In this document: positions 23,901 through 36,221 of the stretch, one piece after another | Numbering within the stretch: position 1 is the stretch's first letter | Layout of the letters: every line of letters begins with the position of its first letter | Assembly: GCA_013339765.2 (NCBI GenBank) | Contig: CM023457.1 | Coordinates: 56,891,013 to 56,955,012, forward strand | From: Haemaphysalis longicornis | Taxonomy: Eukaryota; Arthropoda; Arachnida; Ixodida; Ixodidae | Length of the DNA: 64,000 bases | Reading direction: 5' to 3' | Program-made: the position numbers and the translations under genes | Notes under the pieces: generated by a model | Database searches by the model: none | What the model was told of the DNA's origin: nothing | What the model saw: only the letters and a program-made list of their open reading frames with translations

Positions 23901-26331
23901 CAGAAGTAGGAAAAGGAATAAACGAAGAGTGAGGGTAGGAAAACAAAAAAAGTGCGAAAAATTGAGCTCTTGCTTTAACCTTAAAACACAGAAACGACTA
24001 AGAGTTTCCGTGTTTGAAGATGTTAAACAAAGATGTTAAGATGTGAAATTGAAAGTATTAAAGATGTTGTTCGAAGATGTTAAACGCTAAAGAGACCGGA
24101 GGAAATGGTTTAACGCGGGCTAAACAAGTTACTGGAGCTGAATGTAATCAGGAAGATAGGAAAGCAGCGAATGCCTGAGTCGCAATCGAATTTAGAGGCC
24201 CCCTGCTATCCCAAGGCATCATTACACGTTCATTGTTTCCCCTAAACAACCGGAGGGAAAACAGTTTCCGCAGTCAAGATAGCGATTCCGGTAAAGTTCT
24301 CATCCAAAACCACCTTCGGGAAGGACCAGAGAGCGGGGAGATCTTATAGAAGAGAGACTACGGCGACGACTCGGTACGGGAGGCGAGAGTGAGGGAGCGG
24401 CGGTATCACATCCCCAACAACATAAGACAATATGCGTTCAGCCCTCCTCGACCATCCGAAGAAGACGTACGCCTCGGGCCACGGAGGAGGACACCTCATT
24501 TCCTGCCCCGACGTCGGCTCCCCTTCCGGTTCCGGCCTCCTGCAACCCGACTCCGAGTCGTGATTGATCGCTGTTATGGTGTGCCACTCCGTACCGCTAA
24601 GGGCTCCGCGAAGGGACGCGAGAAAAGACAGACATAGGCCGCGATTAAGACGAAGTTCCTGTATGTGTTGGTTTCTGTTCCTCTCGGAGGGGAATTCAGT
24701 GGATCTACCCCTACCGCCCTCGTCTTCTTTTTGTGTTCGCCTCTCTTAGTGCGTGATTATGGGCTCCGCCTTTGCTATTTTGCCCACCCCCCGCCTTCTC
24801 ACTTCCTCTCCAACAATGCAAAGTCTTATCTGGCATCTTCAATCGCTAATTCAGAAACTTAAGCTCGGTCTCTTCGTTGTGCCCGAGATGTATTCCCATT
24901 ATAATTATTTTTCCTAATTTATAATCTGCGTGCATGCTTGCTTTTACATTTTGTGTTTTGTTTGTGAAGCGTAATCTATTGGCATTCCTTTGAAGCCATC
25001 GTTTCGCCCAATCTTGCTGTGCTGATAACTGCAATGTAGGCTGCATTATTGATTAATGCCCAGTGAATTTTATTTTTGGTTCAACTTTCGCGGTACTCCG
25101 GTGGGTCCCCAATCAGAACAGTTTCGAGGCAGAGTGAACTAACGAAGCAGTGCGGTGAAACAAACATCGCCAAGATTCACGAGATGTCCGCTCCTGACAA
25201 CCGGACGCTTCAACCGGCAACGTGTCAGCGCTACCAGTGAAGTCCTGCCGAGCCTGTCAAGAAAGATAAAAGCTGCCCTCTGTATCCACAGTACAAAACT
25301 GTCGGACGCAGGAAGAGTCCATGGTGGCAGCCTAAGAAAACTGCGTCGCAAAATGCTCTCATCCTCATCTTGAGCTTCCCTTTTTTCCCTTCCTCCTTCC
25401 TCTCTGAAAGCAAGCGTTTCCGTCACCCCATCTAGCTGCTGGGCGAAGGCATGCGACCGAATGGCCACCAAAGGGAATGGGCAGACACTTGCCTTCAATT
25501 CCGTACGTCCTCCTCTTTACCTTTTGCGACCCACCGGAAGATCCATCAAGTAGTCGTGTTCTCCTTTCTTTCATTTCGCTTCCTTCAAGCTGGTTTCCTA
25601 CGCATACCACCTTTGTCCGCTTGAACGTGGCACGGTCGAACGATGTAACGCAAGAAAGATGAGCTATCTTTCTTTCAGTGTACTTGACTTGACTTGTCTT
25701 ACGGGGCCAGGAAGGCACGAGCAAAACAGCGACTCCATCAGCCTCACTTACTGCGAATTCACCAACGAGATGTCATGGATGACTCGTTCATGACCCGGAC
25801 CATTGGCTATGGCTGATTGATGACGTCGACCTCAAAGTCTGCCGATTTCTTTTACATTATACTACGAACAAGAGGCGTCTCAGCTTCACTCGGCCTTAAT
25901 CACTGCTCGACTTGCTAAGTGTAATTAGGGGCAATGAATGTTAGCAACCAGTTCGGATCGTTGGTTTTGCAATAGGGCTGCGATTGAGCTCTTACCCCGT
26001 CTGGCCGTTGTTACCCTTAGCAGGCGCGCTTGAATGTACTTGTAAGCGGAGCCTCGCAATTCTGCACGTCGCATATATCCGATTTTAGGAATGGAGGTTG
26101 TGCCGGCGATAGAAACTGTGCGGAATACGCTGGCAGAACCATAGTTATGAGCGCAATAATTAATTTAGAATAATTTTTCTGATTACCACCAAACATTTGC
26201 GAGACGTGTTATTTAGCATGCGTTGGAATACATGCGGTTGTCTTACTGAATATCATTAGGCAACACGCAATTCGCACGTCTGAGAAAGCATTTATATCTG
26301 GTGACCCCGGTACGCTTTTTGAGGCAGAGTT
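23901..26331. other. Unassigned stretch
   Basis: Imperfect AGATGTTAA repeats lie at 24014-24086. A GC-richer block at 24350-24640 has an 82-codon frame without motif. 25139-25724 has overlapping frames on both strands without motif. Nothing else recognised. Confidence 0.4.
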
Positions 26332-26354
26332 GGGGGGGGGGGGGGGGGGGGGGG
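26332..26354 (+). repeat. Poly(G) tract
   Basis: An uninterrupted run of 23 G, followed by CGGTGCGAGAGAG. The length may be imprecise because long G runs are hard to sequence. A similar run of 24 G lies at 51082. Confidence 0.9.
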
Positions 26355-29261
26355 CGGTGCGAGAGAGAATGCAATCCCAGAAAATCACACCGTAATTCAT
26401 GCGACCTTGGCTCAGACACACCTAACGGGAAAATTTGTCTTTGGCTCCCAGTACTCTGCCTTCCGTTCTTCCAAAAATATATTACGCATGGAGATTTGCT
26501 AACTCCCACAACGAACACGTATGTTTTCATCCGATCGTGAAACTGACACTTTACTTTAACAAAAGAGGTAGCTTATTTTCCAAGACAGTTTCCCTGCCGA
26601 TTTTTCCTAGTACAGTGAGCAATGTGTCACATTTTCAGAGCGGTGCTCTCATAAATAACAGTTACGCTGTATTTCCGTCTACTGATTAGCAAGAATCTCT
26701 TATTTGTACTTAAACGTTAGTCAAAATTTCTGCTTCTTGGTTATGAGTGTGTTTTTTTTTCTCTAGACTTCCGCTGTTTTTGATTTCAGTTTCAGTGTAA
26801 TGGGGGTGCTCAGGTCCCGGTCACCCCCTACCTCACTTTTGCTAGCACTTCAACATCCGCCACGGCGTTTGGATCTGCGTTTACGTTTATTTCACGAGCG
26901 CTGGTGCTGCTGTTCAATTAATTCTGTTTTCATTGTTTCACTGTTTGTGTTTTCTGGCGTTTATTTATTCTCTTGTGTTTGTCAATACACATGTTTTTTT
27001 AACTGCATTCGTGATATAGATTTACATTGAGTAGTCTCATTCCAATAGAAATACTAAGTGTTTAACCTAATATTTACGGATTCATTATTGTTGTAGTGCC
27101 TCTCAACAGGTTCACGCTTACTTTCCAAAGGAAGGCAAGAACGTATGACGTGCAAGCCGACATGATGTAACTAAATCGACCCGAGTGTTCACACGATTTC
27201 TAAAAGTTGCAAAGCAGACTGACAGAAGAAAGAGTCTCAGTGTTAAGGCTTCTCAATCTAGCTTAAAAATTCATTCGGAGTTTCGGACGTGGATTTGTCT
27301 GGAGTGTACACGCCACTCCAACATCTTTACCCTGTTTTAGTTTTTATTCAGAAGGGTTAGCTATTAAGTCCTCTGTCGGTAATTTTACCTGGTCTAATTA
27401 GTGTGGACGGGCTTTTTTGTGAGTTCACAATCGTCAGAACCACAACACTTTCCATCGTTAATATTGCCCTCGGCCTGAATCAATCCGCTTTCATCTTTGG
27501 TCTCACCCAAAAGCTTTTACTAATTTTGACTTGGGATATCTTAGAATCTATAGTTTGTTCCCATAGTACTAGCTGTGGGTCATTGATAAAGTCTATTCTC
27601 AGTCATACTTCTGCTCATTCCGAGTTCCCATGAGTTTCGACCTTCAATGCACGCATGGCATCAGCTGATTTCGCTCATCTGGCCGGTCGATCGAGGGTAA
27701 TGGATATGCGGCTGAAATTCTCCCGTTCAAATTGGGGAACCCTTTAGTGCCCTTTTCTAAGCCCGCTTGTTTTCGGGACAACAGAACGGCTTGGCTCGCT
27801 CTCCTGTGGCATAGTCCCCTGTGTTCCCCATCTGGTGAAAGATAACCGATAACCACAGGTTTTTTTTTACCCGGATGGGAAGCTTTTTGCCGTTTATTCA
27901 AAAGCCTTGGGGATGCACACAATTAGCGGATATCGGCCTTTGTGCCCTACTTCCGAGGGCAGAAAAGCGTACGGGCCCGAGGCTACAAAGAGGACCCGGT
28001 ATTGTTCGCGGACGGCCATAAGAAAATGCTCTAGTATCTTACACGCCAACAGAAAACGCCTTTCAAAGAGAAGATTGCTCGTGTCATTCTGGTCTGTTTT
28101 GGTGGGCCGAGTATCCTCAAGGAGGACCCGAGGGAATACACGTGGAATAGGAATGCATTTTAGAGTAGAAAAGGGGCGGCGATTTGCTAGTGGCTTCAGT
28201 TCAGGAAAACTATTTCCTGTCATTCGTGCGAAAACACTGTCAAGCAAGAAAAAAATTCATCACTGAGAAGAATTCGAAGGCATTGATTTTCGTTTTTAGG
28301 AAAATAGCGCTCGTTCTTGCGTTATCTCTCTAGCAGAAGCTACCTGTAAAGACCACTTTAATGCATGTGTGTTACGCGAATGATGAAAACCCCGTTGTTG
28401 GCAGGCATTGCTAATGCCCGTATATTTAGTAATGAAGACCACCCTTACTGATACGTCCTCGGTTAATGAAACCTGGTGGAGAAACTCAATTTAAGTCACA
28501 CGTTTGATATCTGTTTTCGTCAATTTGAGTTACGGCTGAAATTTACTGAATTTTAGGTGCCATGCTATTAGCCAACCTCAAAACAGCCGTCACGTTTGAA
28601 GCAGCCTTTTCGCACAGAGTACAAGTTGCATACTTTTGTTCAATGGAACAGAATAAAATTAGACATTTGCATTAAAGAGTCATTTTTAAAGGTCTCAGTT
28701 GGTTCTGTACAAACAGCTAGAACCATCTGTATGCGGATATATAGATGCTCATTTCTTCAGACAGAAATGAAAACTTACCCATGCTATTCAAGGTTTTGAG
28801 GAAAGTAACGTGTTTTGTCGATAACAAGTTGCTAGAGTTTAGAAGTCTATATTTTGTGCTCTTTCCTGGAAAATGCTCACTTGGAACTCACCCTAGCGCA
28901 ACAAAGAGCACACATGCGTAGATTTGGTCTTTGCTATCCAAAGTACCGAAATCGGGATTGGTGCGAATAAACCTGTTTCTTTATCTTCAATAGCTAGACA
29001 GAACGTGTAGGGGCATACTCGCTTGCGAAATATTTTTTTCGCATTATAAAATTCTGTTCTTGAGTCAAACAGACTTGATAGTGGGTTCTACCGTGCGCTT
29101 CCAGGATGCTTCTATGAGCTAGTCAAGCCAATGTTTTTGGTTAAGCCCTAGTATATGTTTACCAGCTTCGTGCCCGAAAGGCCGCGATTTTTGTGCAGAA
29201 AAGTTGTGTGACCAACCAACCGACAGTCTTACGGAGTGACGTTTATACTGTCAGACTGACT
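26355..29261. other. Unassigned stretch
   Basis: No supported gene in about 2.9 kb. At 27894-28266 both strands are open for about 118 codons over the same bases. Neither protein has a recognisable domain, so chance is preferred. GGCATTGCTAATGCC near 28401 is a small hairpin. Confidence 0.4.
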
Positions 29262-29362
29262 TTAAGCAAGTTAGTTAGTTCTTAACATTTTTAGTTAACA
29301 GGTTAGTTCTTAACATTTTTCTTAACACTTTTACTTAACAGGTTAGTTCTTAACATTTTTCG
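29262..29362 (+). repeat. Short tandem repeat of a GTTAGTTCTTAACATTTTT unit
   Basis: GTTAGTTCTTAACATTTTT occurs three times (about 29273, 29302 and 29342), with ACAGGTTAG or related spacers. A partial unit (CTTAACACTTTTA) lies between the second and third. Confidence 0.75.
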
Positions 29363-29539
29363 GACGCAACTAGAATTTCGGATGTTATGTAGCACAAAAC
29401 AATTAGGCCAAAAGATTGCATGTCAAATATGCAACACTTCACACACGTTCGTCTCGTGACTCCTTGCACCTTGCACCGCTAAGAATTCCAAGTGGTAAGA
29501 CGGTGGAGGATATACGCAGGGGAGAGAGTGCGAGAATAA

Positions 29540-29972
29540 AATTTACTATCCCTTCCTAAAGAAAGTTGAGAGAAGCGCGCAAACTAAAAGTGCGTCGTAT
29601 CGATCGTCAAACTTCAAATACCCAAATCGCAAACGAAAATCGAACCCCTGGGACGATTTTTCGCGCGCTAAATAAACGCATCAACGAAAGATCTAAATCG
29701 ATACCGATACGTCGCTTATGAGAGAAAGATATACTATTGCATTCCTTCATGATCAATGCGTGTATTGTCTGACCTATAGAACCGTCCTGTTTTCGCGATT
29801 TTTCAAGTTACTGTTTTGACACAGCGGAGGGCCCGGTTTCACGCACGCGCCGTGTGTCCAAAAATCTTACCAGAGCTTTTCGGTCGACCAACCGGTCTAT
29901 GAGAAAATCCATCAGTGTTTTGGCATAACGCCATGGGACCCACCAAAGAAAGCTTCCGCTTTGAAACTTTAC
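29540..29972 (+). repeat. Family A interspersed repeat, near-complete
   Basis: This copy aligns by eye over its length with 50122-50640 and with the reverse of 12750-13170. Shared blocks in order: CTTCCTAAAGAAAGTTGAG, TCGATCGTCAAACTTC, ACGATTTTTCGCGCGC, TCCTTCATGATCAATG, GCCCGGTTTCACGCACG, CTTTTCGGTCGACCAACC and GAAAGCTTCCGCTTTG. On the minus strand the conserved core around 29890 reads IDRLVDRKALVRFL, also nearly kept in the 50122 copy. That may reflect DNA identity alone. No terminal repeats or target duplications were recognised. Confidence 0.75.
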
Positions 29973-30729
29973 GCAACAGCAAGCGCGACCTTTGGGTGCT
30001 CTTCCTGTGGGAGGTGTCATTAAGTCCAGCATACACAGGTGCTTGCTGGCTAAATGAGCCCTTTCCATCTTCATACGCTAGGCGACTTGGGAAGAACCGA
30101 TCAGCCACTCCAACCCCTGCTGCGGGGAAATGCTGGCGAGTGGAAGGAAAGCGCACTTTCTGAAGCGTTAGCTCTTCGACCATAACGCAGGCAAACCCGC
30201 GCATCTTCGGAACTCGGTCTGTAGGGCAAGAACATTCACTGCGGCTGATGTGTAACAGTAAGACCGTTTGCTCGCTCACAGCATGACATTCTTTGTCGCT
30301 ACTTCCTGATGTCGTTACTGATTATAATATCGTACACGCATTATTCACCCTCTCTTGTCTGCTTGCTTACTATCTTTAATAGTTTCTTTCTTGATCATCT
30401 TGTTTCCTTCCCAGTTCCTCGCTTTATAAAACGGAACACCTGGCAAGCACAAACACAGAGACATTTTAAAGCGGTAACTTTACCACCACTTCAAGAAAAA
30501 AGTCTCCATTTTTCCACCTTTATCTCAATCTCGAGCTGCAAGACATAGGCGAAGTTTGTATTAGAGACAAATGCATTGTCATAAGGAAAAATACCCACTT
30601 TGTGTGTGGCGACATCACGTCAATGGAAGTAGCGTTGTCACAGGTACTGCAGATCAAGGTCCGCTGTGACCTGGAGAACAGGCAAAACGTTCATCCGGTC
30701 TGGTCACTGCACGGAGTCTCACACTAATA
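29973..30729. other. Unassigned spacer
   Basis: No gene or repeat recognised. The minus frame at 29839-30279 runs in from family A. Confidence 0.4.
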
Positions 30730-31640
30730 TATACCACAGGGGAATCTGGCGCTGGCGTCTAGGCAATCCGCGCTTTAGTCAGCGTTCCGTCCTGTACTGC
30801 GGAGAAGAGTTTCATATTTACTTGGCATGACCACTGAACAAGCTCATAAGTTGTCCAGGACCTCAAAAGAAAAGTTTTATTACCGCTGTTACGGGGAAGC
30901 AAAGAGAAAGCTGAAATCGAATGGTTTTTGGTGGATTGTGCGGGTCGATCATCCCCGTTCTGGCCACAGCTTCGCGCCGTCTCGGCTTGTACGCGATCCT
31001 GGATGGTACGTGGGCCATGTAAGGCAGCCCCAGCCCCGCCGCGACAACAGCTCACCTACGTCCATCGCCCCGTGTCCCCGGCCCGTGAGACGCCGATCAA
31101 GAATTTCCAAGACCAGCCCTGAAGAGACGAACCGCAGACGTGTCCCCAGCCCTGTCGTCCGACGTGGCTCCGACAACCTTCGATGCTTCGTCGCCGCTGA
31201 AGGCTCGCTGTTGCGGGGCAAGGCATCACCAAGCACATCATCGCCATTCGTGGGGGCAAGTAATTCCTCATTGTATATTTCTATCACATTTCCCATGCGC
31301 ATCACAATCGTCACTTCGCCCTTGCTTCGACCACGACAGTCGCCCTTGACCGAGGATTGATGTAACGGGACACATGGGCGGTTGCTGCGTCCCGCCTATG
31401 GCTTGAGACGCTGTTAAAACGTAATTTAAATTTGGTTAAACTATAGGAACGTTTTTCTTCTAAAGATTCATTTGCAAGTAATTTTAGATGATTCAAGCCA
31501 TACCGATAGGAAAAGAAATATTACACCTTTTTTTTATTTTGGCTTCAGAGGAGAGGAGAAGCCATGCAGAAGGCCAAGCAAAGTAGTCAAAGAACGCTTT
31601 CAATTGCTGTGCAACTGCAGCGACAGATTTACACAAATAC
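30730..31640 (+). repeat. Family F interspersed repeat, copy 1, split by about 570 extra bases
   Basis: The left part (30730-30850: GGAATCTGGCGCTGGCGTCT, CCGCGCTTTAGTCAGCG) and right part (31425-31640: AAAGATTCATTTGCAAGTAA, CTGCAGCGACAGATTT) match 36222-36600 in order and orientation. Between them copy 1 has about 570 GC-richer bases where copy 2 has about 80. The extra part is either an insertion here or a deletion in copy 2. Confidence 0.65.
30827..31360 (+). CDS. Unrecognised 177-codon open frame in the extra part of family F
   Basis: The frame starts at ATG 30827 and reads through the extra segment. The product is rich in Arg, Ser and Pro (PRPVRRRSRISKTSPEETNR) and has no domain I recognise. 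Another frame over the same bases reads LTYVHRPVSPARETP, also of gag-like composition. It might be a fragment of a retroelement gag. With overlapping open frames on the other strand, chance is about as likely. Confidence 0.15.
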   Translation: MTTEQAHKLSRTSKEKFYYRCYGEAKRKLKSNGFWWIVRVDHPRSGHSFAPSRLVRDPGWYVGHVRQPQPRRDNSSPTSIAPCPRPVRRRSRISKTSPEETNRRRVPSPVVRRGSDNLRCFVAAEGSLLRGKASPSTSSPFVGASNSSLYISITFPMRITIVTSPLLRPRQSPLTED

Positions 31641-33839
31641 AAGTGTGAAAAAGCTCACCGCCACTGGGTGCTGCCCATCATTGATGTTGCTGTGTACGTA
31701 GTTAAGGCGTTCGCGAGCTAATATTCCCAAAACGAAGCCGTGCGCGGCATTTTTTATCCATTCCTGTTTACCATGTTATTACGAATACATTTCTCGCGTC
31801 CTGCGATCAGTGTTAGCCATGTTAGCCACAAAAGCACTGGAAGTACCTAAGAGGCCATTAAGCGGTGACACCAATAGGCCTACACATCGCCAGATAGCCA
31901 TGCTTTCTGACGACAATGCAAGAATTCGGGTTCGTTCAACCACATTTCAAAAGCCCGTGCAAGCAGGGCTTTCAAACAAAAACTCGCAGGGCAATGTCTT
32001 GAAAACTAAAATTTTACCGCCATTTTTTATGCCTCTTTTGAAGAGCCTGATGTCCATAAAAAGACAGAAATAAAAATGCGGTAACGGCTCGCGCACACAA
32101 CGAACGAGTTAAATAGAAAAGAACTGTAGCTTCACTTATAAAAAAGGAACAATGTTTAGAAAAGCCAACAAAACAAACGCGTGTTCTCCCTGCAAGCAGC
32201 TCGAAAACGGTAAAATTGCCGAGGAAAGCAGACGACAAAAGGCAGAGTACAGCAGACTATTCGTTTCCGGTTCAGCAGAGAGACAGAAAAGGACCAGATT
32301 TTGCGCAGACGGCCATGTCCCGCCATTCTGGGCGCTCCTCGAGTGTGCAACGACCGACGCTATGCACATTCCCCGCTGTCTGTCCGTTGTAAATCGCCTC
32401 CCCTGTGAAATGTCCTAACCCTCCACTATTCCTGTCAGCCTCGTACATCATCGATGCGTATTCCAGGGGCCTTTTCAATCCTTTCGCTTTTATTTCACCT
32501 CCCTGGCTGCACGCGTGCCGGCCCAATTCAGGCTAGCGTTGCTGCTGCGTTCCTGCAATCTCACATCCTCCGTGTCCCTCTACAGTCGTCGGCTTCATTT
32601 TTGACAACTTGTGATGCCATTCTTCCCCTTCGCCCGAGCGAAGTAGAGCGGAGTTCATGCGGAAATATTTTCCATGTATGCTGCATTGAACACTGTCATG
32701 CCCTAGAGCCATCACCATCTATTGTCATCCCATTACGGTCGGAGTGCCTACAACCACGCAATATCATTCCGCAGCTGCGTGTACTTGACCTCTTGCAGAA
32801 TACAAGGGGGCGGACATGCTTCTACATCGTGGGTAGCAAATTACAGTGCCGTCCGACGGGTGAATAATGTACGTGGTGGATAAAGACGACTTTATTACTC
32901 GATATTGTGTGGGTCTTATTTATTGAAGGAGGAAGTAGCCGGAATGTGCGGTGACAGGAAAGGATGTCTGCGCTTCTGCTGGCTACCGGATCAACCCAAA
33001 TGGCGAACTCTGCATTGTTGAACCATAAACGATTTCTTTTCAGGAGGACAGGCGATTTACTACCTCATATTCCCTGCCTTTAAACACACCAGCTGGTTAT
33101 GTGACACCAAGCTTCAAATTTCGTTTATTATTAGCCGTCCCGCAGGGATCGAAGAAGAATAATAAACCATACTTCCAGGGACTTATGGTACAAATAACGA
33201 TAGAAGGACATTATTAAGGATGGAAAGAGAACATGAATGCCACTCTATAGGAACGTTATTACGAATGTCAAGGGAACACAAATGTTCGGCTTCCGTTAGC
33301 CAGCGCACTTATTTGTTTTAGTTATCCCGAGTCCTTTAAAACTAATTTTTGTGAATTTATTCGTATCTAAATCACTTCCTGAACAGTTGATGGATCCTTG
33401 TAATTCCTCGATCACAATCAATAGCCGAAAAGAGCGCACATACAATACGAAGGTTCATATTTGCGTCATCGGCCTCTGGTGAATATTGCTTACGAATAAT
33501 TAATTAAAGCACGTGGTACCATCTCGCCCCATTCCAGCGTTTACCATGTTGGCCACTCATTTCTTAGCTCCGAGTCCTCCCCATGAAACGTGCCGTGCAG
33601 CACCGCCCTGTCTCACGTGACAGCACCGAAGTGCGTTCGTTTGTTTGCTTTTCCTTCAGGCAGTATGCAAAGTACACGCACGCGGGTGGGCGTGGTCGCC
33701 TTTATCTGGTCGTCGCCAGGATCGGTGTGACCGATGTGGGCGTGGCATCGCGAAGACTTGGTCGCCTCGGCCCTTCGTGAATAATGCGCCCCTGTCGCCA
33801 ACGCAGTCGCTCCGTTCGCTCGGTCTTAGTTTCGAGCGC
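31641..33839. other. Unassigned stretch
   Basis: No supported gene apart from the weak frame at 32454. Frames at 32014-32526 overlap on both strands without motif. Confidence 0.4.
32454..32867 (+). CDS. Weak candidate: 137-codon frame with hydrophobic N-terminus
   Basis: The N-terminus MRIPGAFSILSLLFHLPGCT resembles a signal peptide, and the rest contains several Cys (a CGNIFHVCCIEHC cluster in the middle). Ticks encode many small secreted Cys-rich proteins, but I cannot match this to a family. No splice sites or promoter were identified. It may be chance. Confidence 0.15.
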   Translation: MRIPGAFSILSLLFHLPGCTRAGPIQASVAAAFLQSHILRVPLQSSASFLTTCDAILPLRPSEVERSSCGNIFHVCCIEHCHALEPSPSIVIPLRSECLQPRNIIPQLRVLDLLQNTRGRTCFYIVGSKLQCRPTGE

Positions 33840-35143
33840 GCGTACACTGACATCACCCAGCTGGGAGTCATTAATTAGTTCCTCCTATACGGCGACTTCG
33901 AAAACGCGACAACATAACTTGAAATCCCCGTAATGATAGAGCACTTCAGCTAAAGTCTCAAAGATTTAGGGGCTAAGCCCCTTAGGGGCTGGGGCTGTTG
34001 GCGTCTCCTGTCGTCGTCGTCGTCGTCATCGTAATCGCCGTCTTAATCATCGTCTCATGTAGTCACGGTACTAGGTACCATGGTACCAGAAACTCGTTTA
34101 CGCCGCGCGCTAGAACGTAACGCGTTCTAAAAAAACTCCGGGACGTTCCTTTACTCCTCACGCATATACAGCTTCACGCTTCAAAGACAAAAGACTTTTA
34201 GAGCAAAGCTGTATACCTCTACCTCCAATAATTTCCCTCGGTCCAGTTTCGAGCTCCGCGTAAGCCGACATTACCCAGATGAGAGTTATTAATTAGCTCC
34301 TTGTATACAGCGACCTCCAAAATGGCCACAACAAAGCTTGGAATCTCAATGGTGATCGAGTACTTCAGCTGCAGTCTCGACAGAGAGACGGCACCTGCTT
34401 TGCAGCAGTTTCGACAAGTCAAACGGCGGTCATGGTTGCAGAAAACTTCCAGCTGGTGTCTGCGAATACTGTGAGATACTGTTTACGATGCCATTCCGAT
34501 CGCCATAAATTGATTAGAGTCTCACCAGTGAGTTTAAATATACCAGTGCAATTTTCCGTTCCCAGACGGCTACAAGTCCGTTACTTACGGTGAGATTATT
34601 ACGGTACGATAATTAAACGTTTGATATAGCCCTAAACCAACCTAGAGGATATCAAACTGGTTACATTTACAAAGGGAATGCGTAGTATTGTGCCGAGAAA
34701 ACATTTGACACTAAAAAAATCATGGGTTTTAGAATGAAAAAACTTCGAACTGTTAGACCGCGAAAGCAGGCTGTGCGATCCAGCACCTGTGATTCCGCCT
34801 CCCAGTCTACTGAGGCCAAAATGCGTAGTTTTTTAGCAGTTTGTCAAGAGAGGAGTAAGATTACCCTAAAGAAAACTGTGGATGGTGCCGGGTTCACGCT
34901 TATACGCATCAGGAGCGGAAGTTGGCTTCAGCATGTACGAGTTTCTCATGTGGCCTGTTTCCTCAGTAGTTGACTAATGGTAATGACCTGGTCTCCAGGA
35001 GTAATAGAAGGTTCCGGCCAGTGAACAAGTTTTCCGGTGTTTTAGTACCGTCACTACATGGGATGAACGACGATTACGAGGACGACGGCGACGACGACAG
35101 GAGGCGCCAACAGCCCCAGCTCTTAAAAGGCTTCGCCCCTAAC
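33840..35143. repeat. Family E element bounded by inverted repeats, with an internal direct duplication
   Basis: Arm 33966-34073 (TTAGGGGCTAAGCCCCTTAG, GGGGCTGTTGGCGTCTCCTG, GTC repeats, GTAGTCACGGTACT) recurs inverted at 35044-35143. A second unit is a direct pair, 33840-33957 and 34244-34385, sharing TATTAATTAG-like and GAGTACTTCAGCT-like strings. GCAAAGCTGTATACCTCTAC occurs at 34207 and again outside at 35793. The 83-codon frame at 34722-34973 lies between the arms without recognisable motif. A non-autonomous DNA transposon or nested copies of one would explain this. Confidence 0.6.
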
Positions 35144-35177
35144 AAGCAAAACAAAGCAAGTCAAGTCGTACCCGTCG

Positions 35178-35412
35178 TACCCGCCGCGGTGGCTCAGTGG
35201 CTAAGGCGTTGCGCTACTGAGCACGAGGTCGCGGGCTCAATTCCCGGCCGCGGCGGCCGCTTTTCTGATGGAGGCGAAAAGCTAAACGCCCGTGTGTACG
35301 AGATTTCGCCTCACGTTAGAGATACCCAGATGGTCAAAATTATTCCGGAGCCCTCCACTACGGCGCGCCTCATCGCCTGCGTTGCGTCGGCGCGTTAAAC
35401 CCTTCAGTCAAG
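35178..35412 (+). mobile_element. Ruka-like SINE, full length
   Basis: The head CCCGCCGCGGTGGCTCAGTG and GCTAAGGCGTTGCGCTACTG has the A box TGGCTCAGTGG, and GGGCTCAATTCCCGG is a B box with two changes. The body has GATGGAGGCGAAAAGC, CGTGTGTACGAGATTTCGC, GAGCCCTCCACTACGGCG and GCGCGTTAAACCC. The tail is CAGTCAAGTCAAATC instead of AATC repeats. AAGTCAAGTC occurs just before the head (about 35158) and similar bases follow the tail, a possible target-site duplication. Confidence 0.9.
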
Positions 35413-36221
35413 TCAAATCGTAATTTTGGCCAAGCAGAATGGTGCAATGGTTAATTCTTATTCTTTGTTATACAGCCGGAAAAAGTTTACAAAAAACAGG
35501 CGGACCACTACAATGTTCGACTTGTAGAGAAGGTGACAAAAAATAACAATACTTACGATCGAAACTAGCAGCCTCCGGGCAAAGAAGTCCCGCGAAACTT
35601 CGTACCGGTAGATTGATAAAAAATCGGCAAGATAATTGCACAAATACAGCGACAACCTCAAGCGGGAAAACCCGGAATTGTCGGTCTTAAAGAAATCGCT
35701 AGGCAAAAACGACCCACGGTTAATGCACGACGCGTTTACGATGGGGCACTCCATCCAGTTTTTGCGGTCTCCAGCTACGTAATTTTTACAGCTAGCAAAG
35801 CTGTATACCTCTACCCCCCCAACAGCTTCATTTCCGTGAGAAAAAAGATTTGCGTGGGCAAATACGCCACGGCGCCAAGGCCTAAGATGCCGAGTGCATG
35901 CATCAGGGTAATCCGCAATACGGCATAGAGCTGGTAATTCGTTTGAGGAACCCCCAAAACAAGCATCGAAACCGCATTATTGATGATGACGCGCCTGGGA
36001 ATAATGGCACCCCATCATGTGTTCCTGGTAAAGATTACGTTTCCAGACTATCTTTGAAGGCTAGGCAGGAGCATTATCTCAAAATAGAGCTGTTCTTGCC
36101 ATAGTCGCCGAGCGCATGCGTCAGGTTAGGCCGGACCACAGCATTTGCGGCCAGAGAAGCCGAGCGTAGTGTCAGTAGATAATGTATTAGAGTACCCCCC
36201 GAGGCATAGAGTTCATACTAA
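35413..36221. other. Unassigned spacer with a short family E motif
   Basis: GCAAAGCTGTATACCTCTAC at 35793 repeats a string from 34207. The 98-codon minus frame at 35458-35754 shows no domain. Confidence 0.4.

Noticed and set aside
27894..28266. Two antiparallel frames of about 118 codons
   Set aside because: Neither strand has a recognised domain, so the openness is likely chance.
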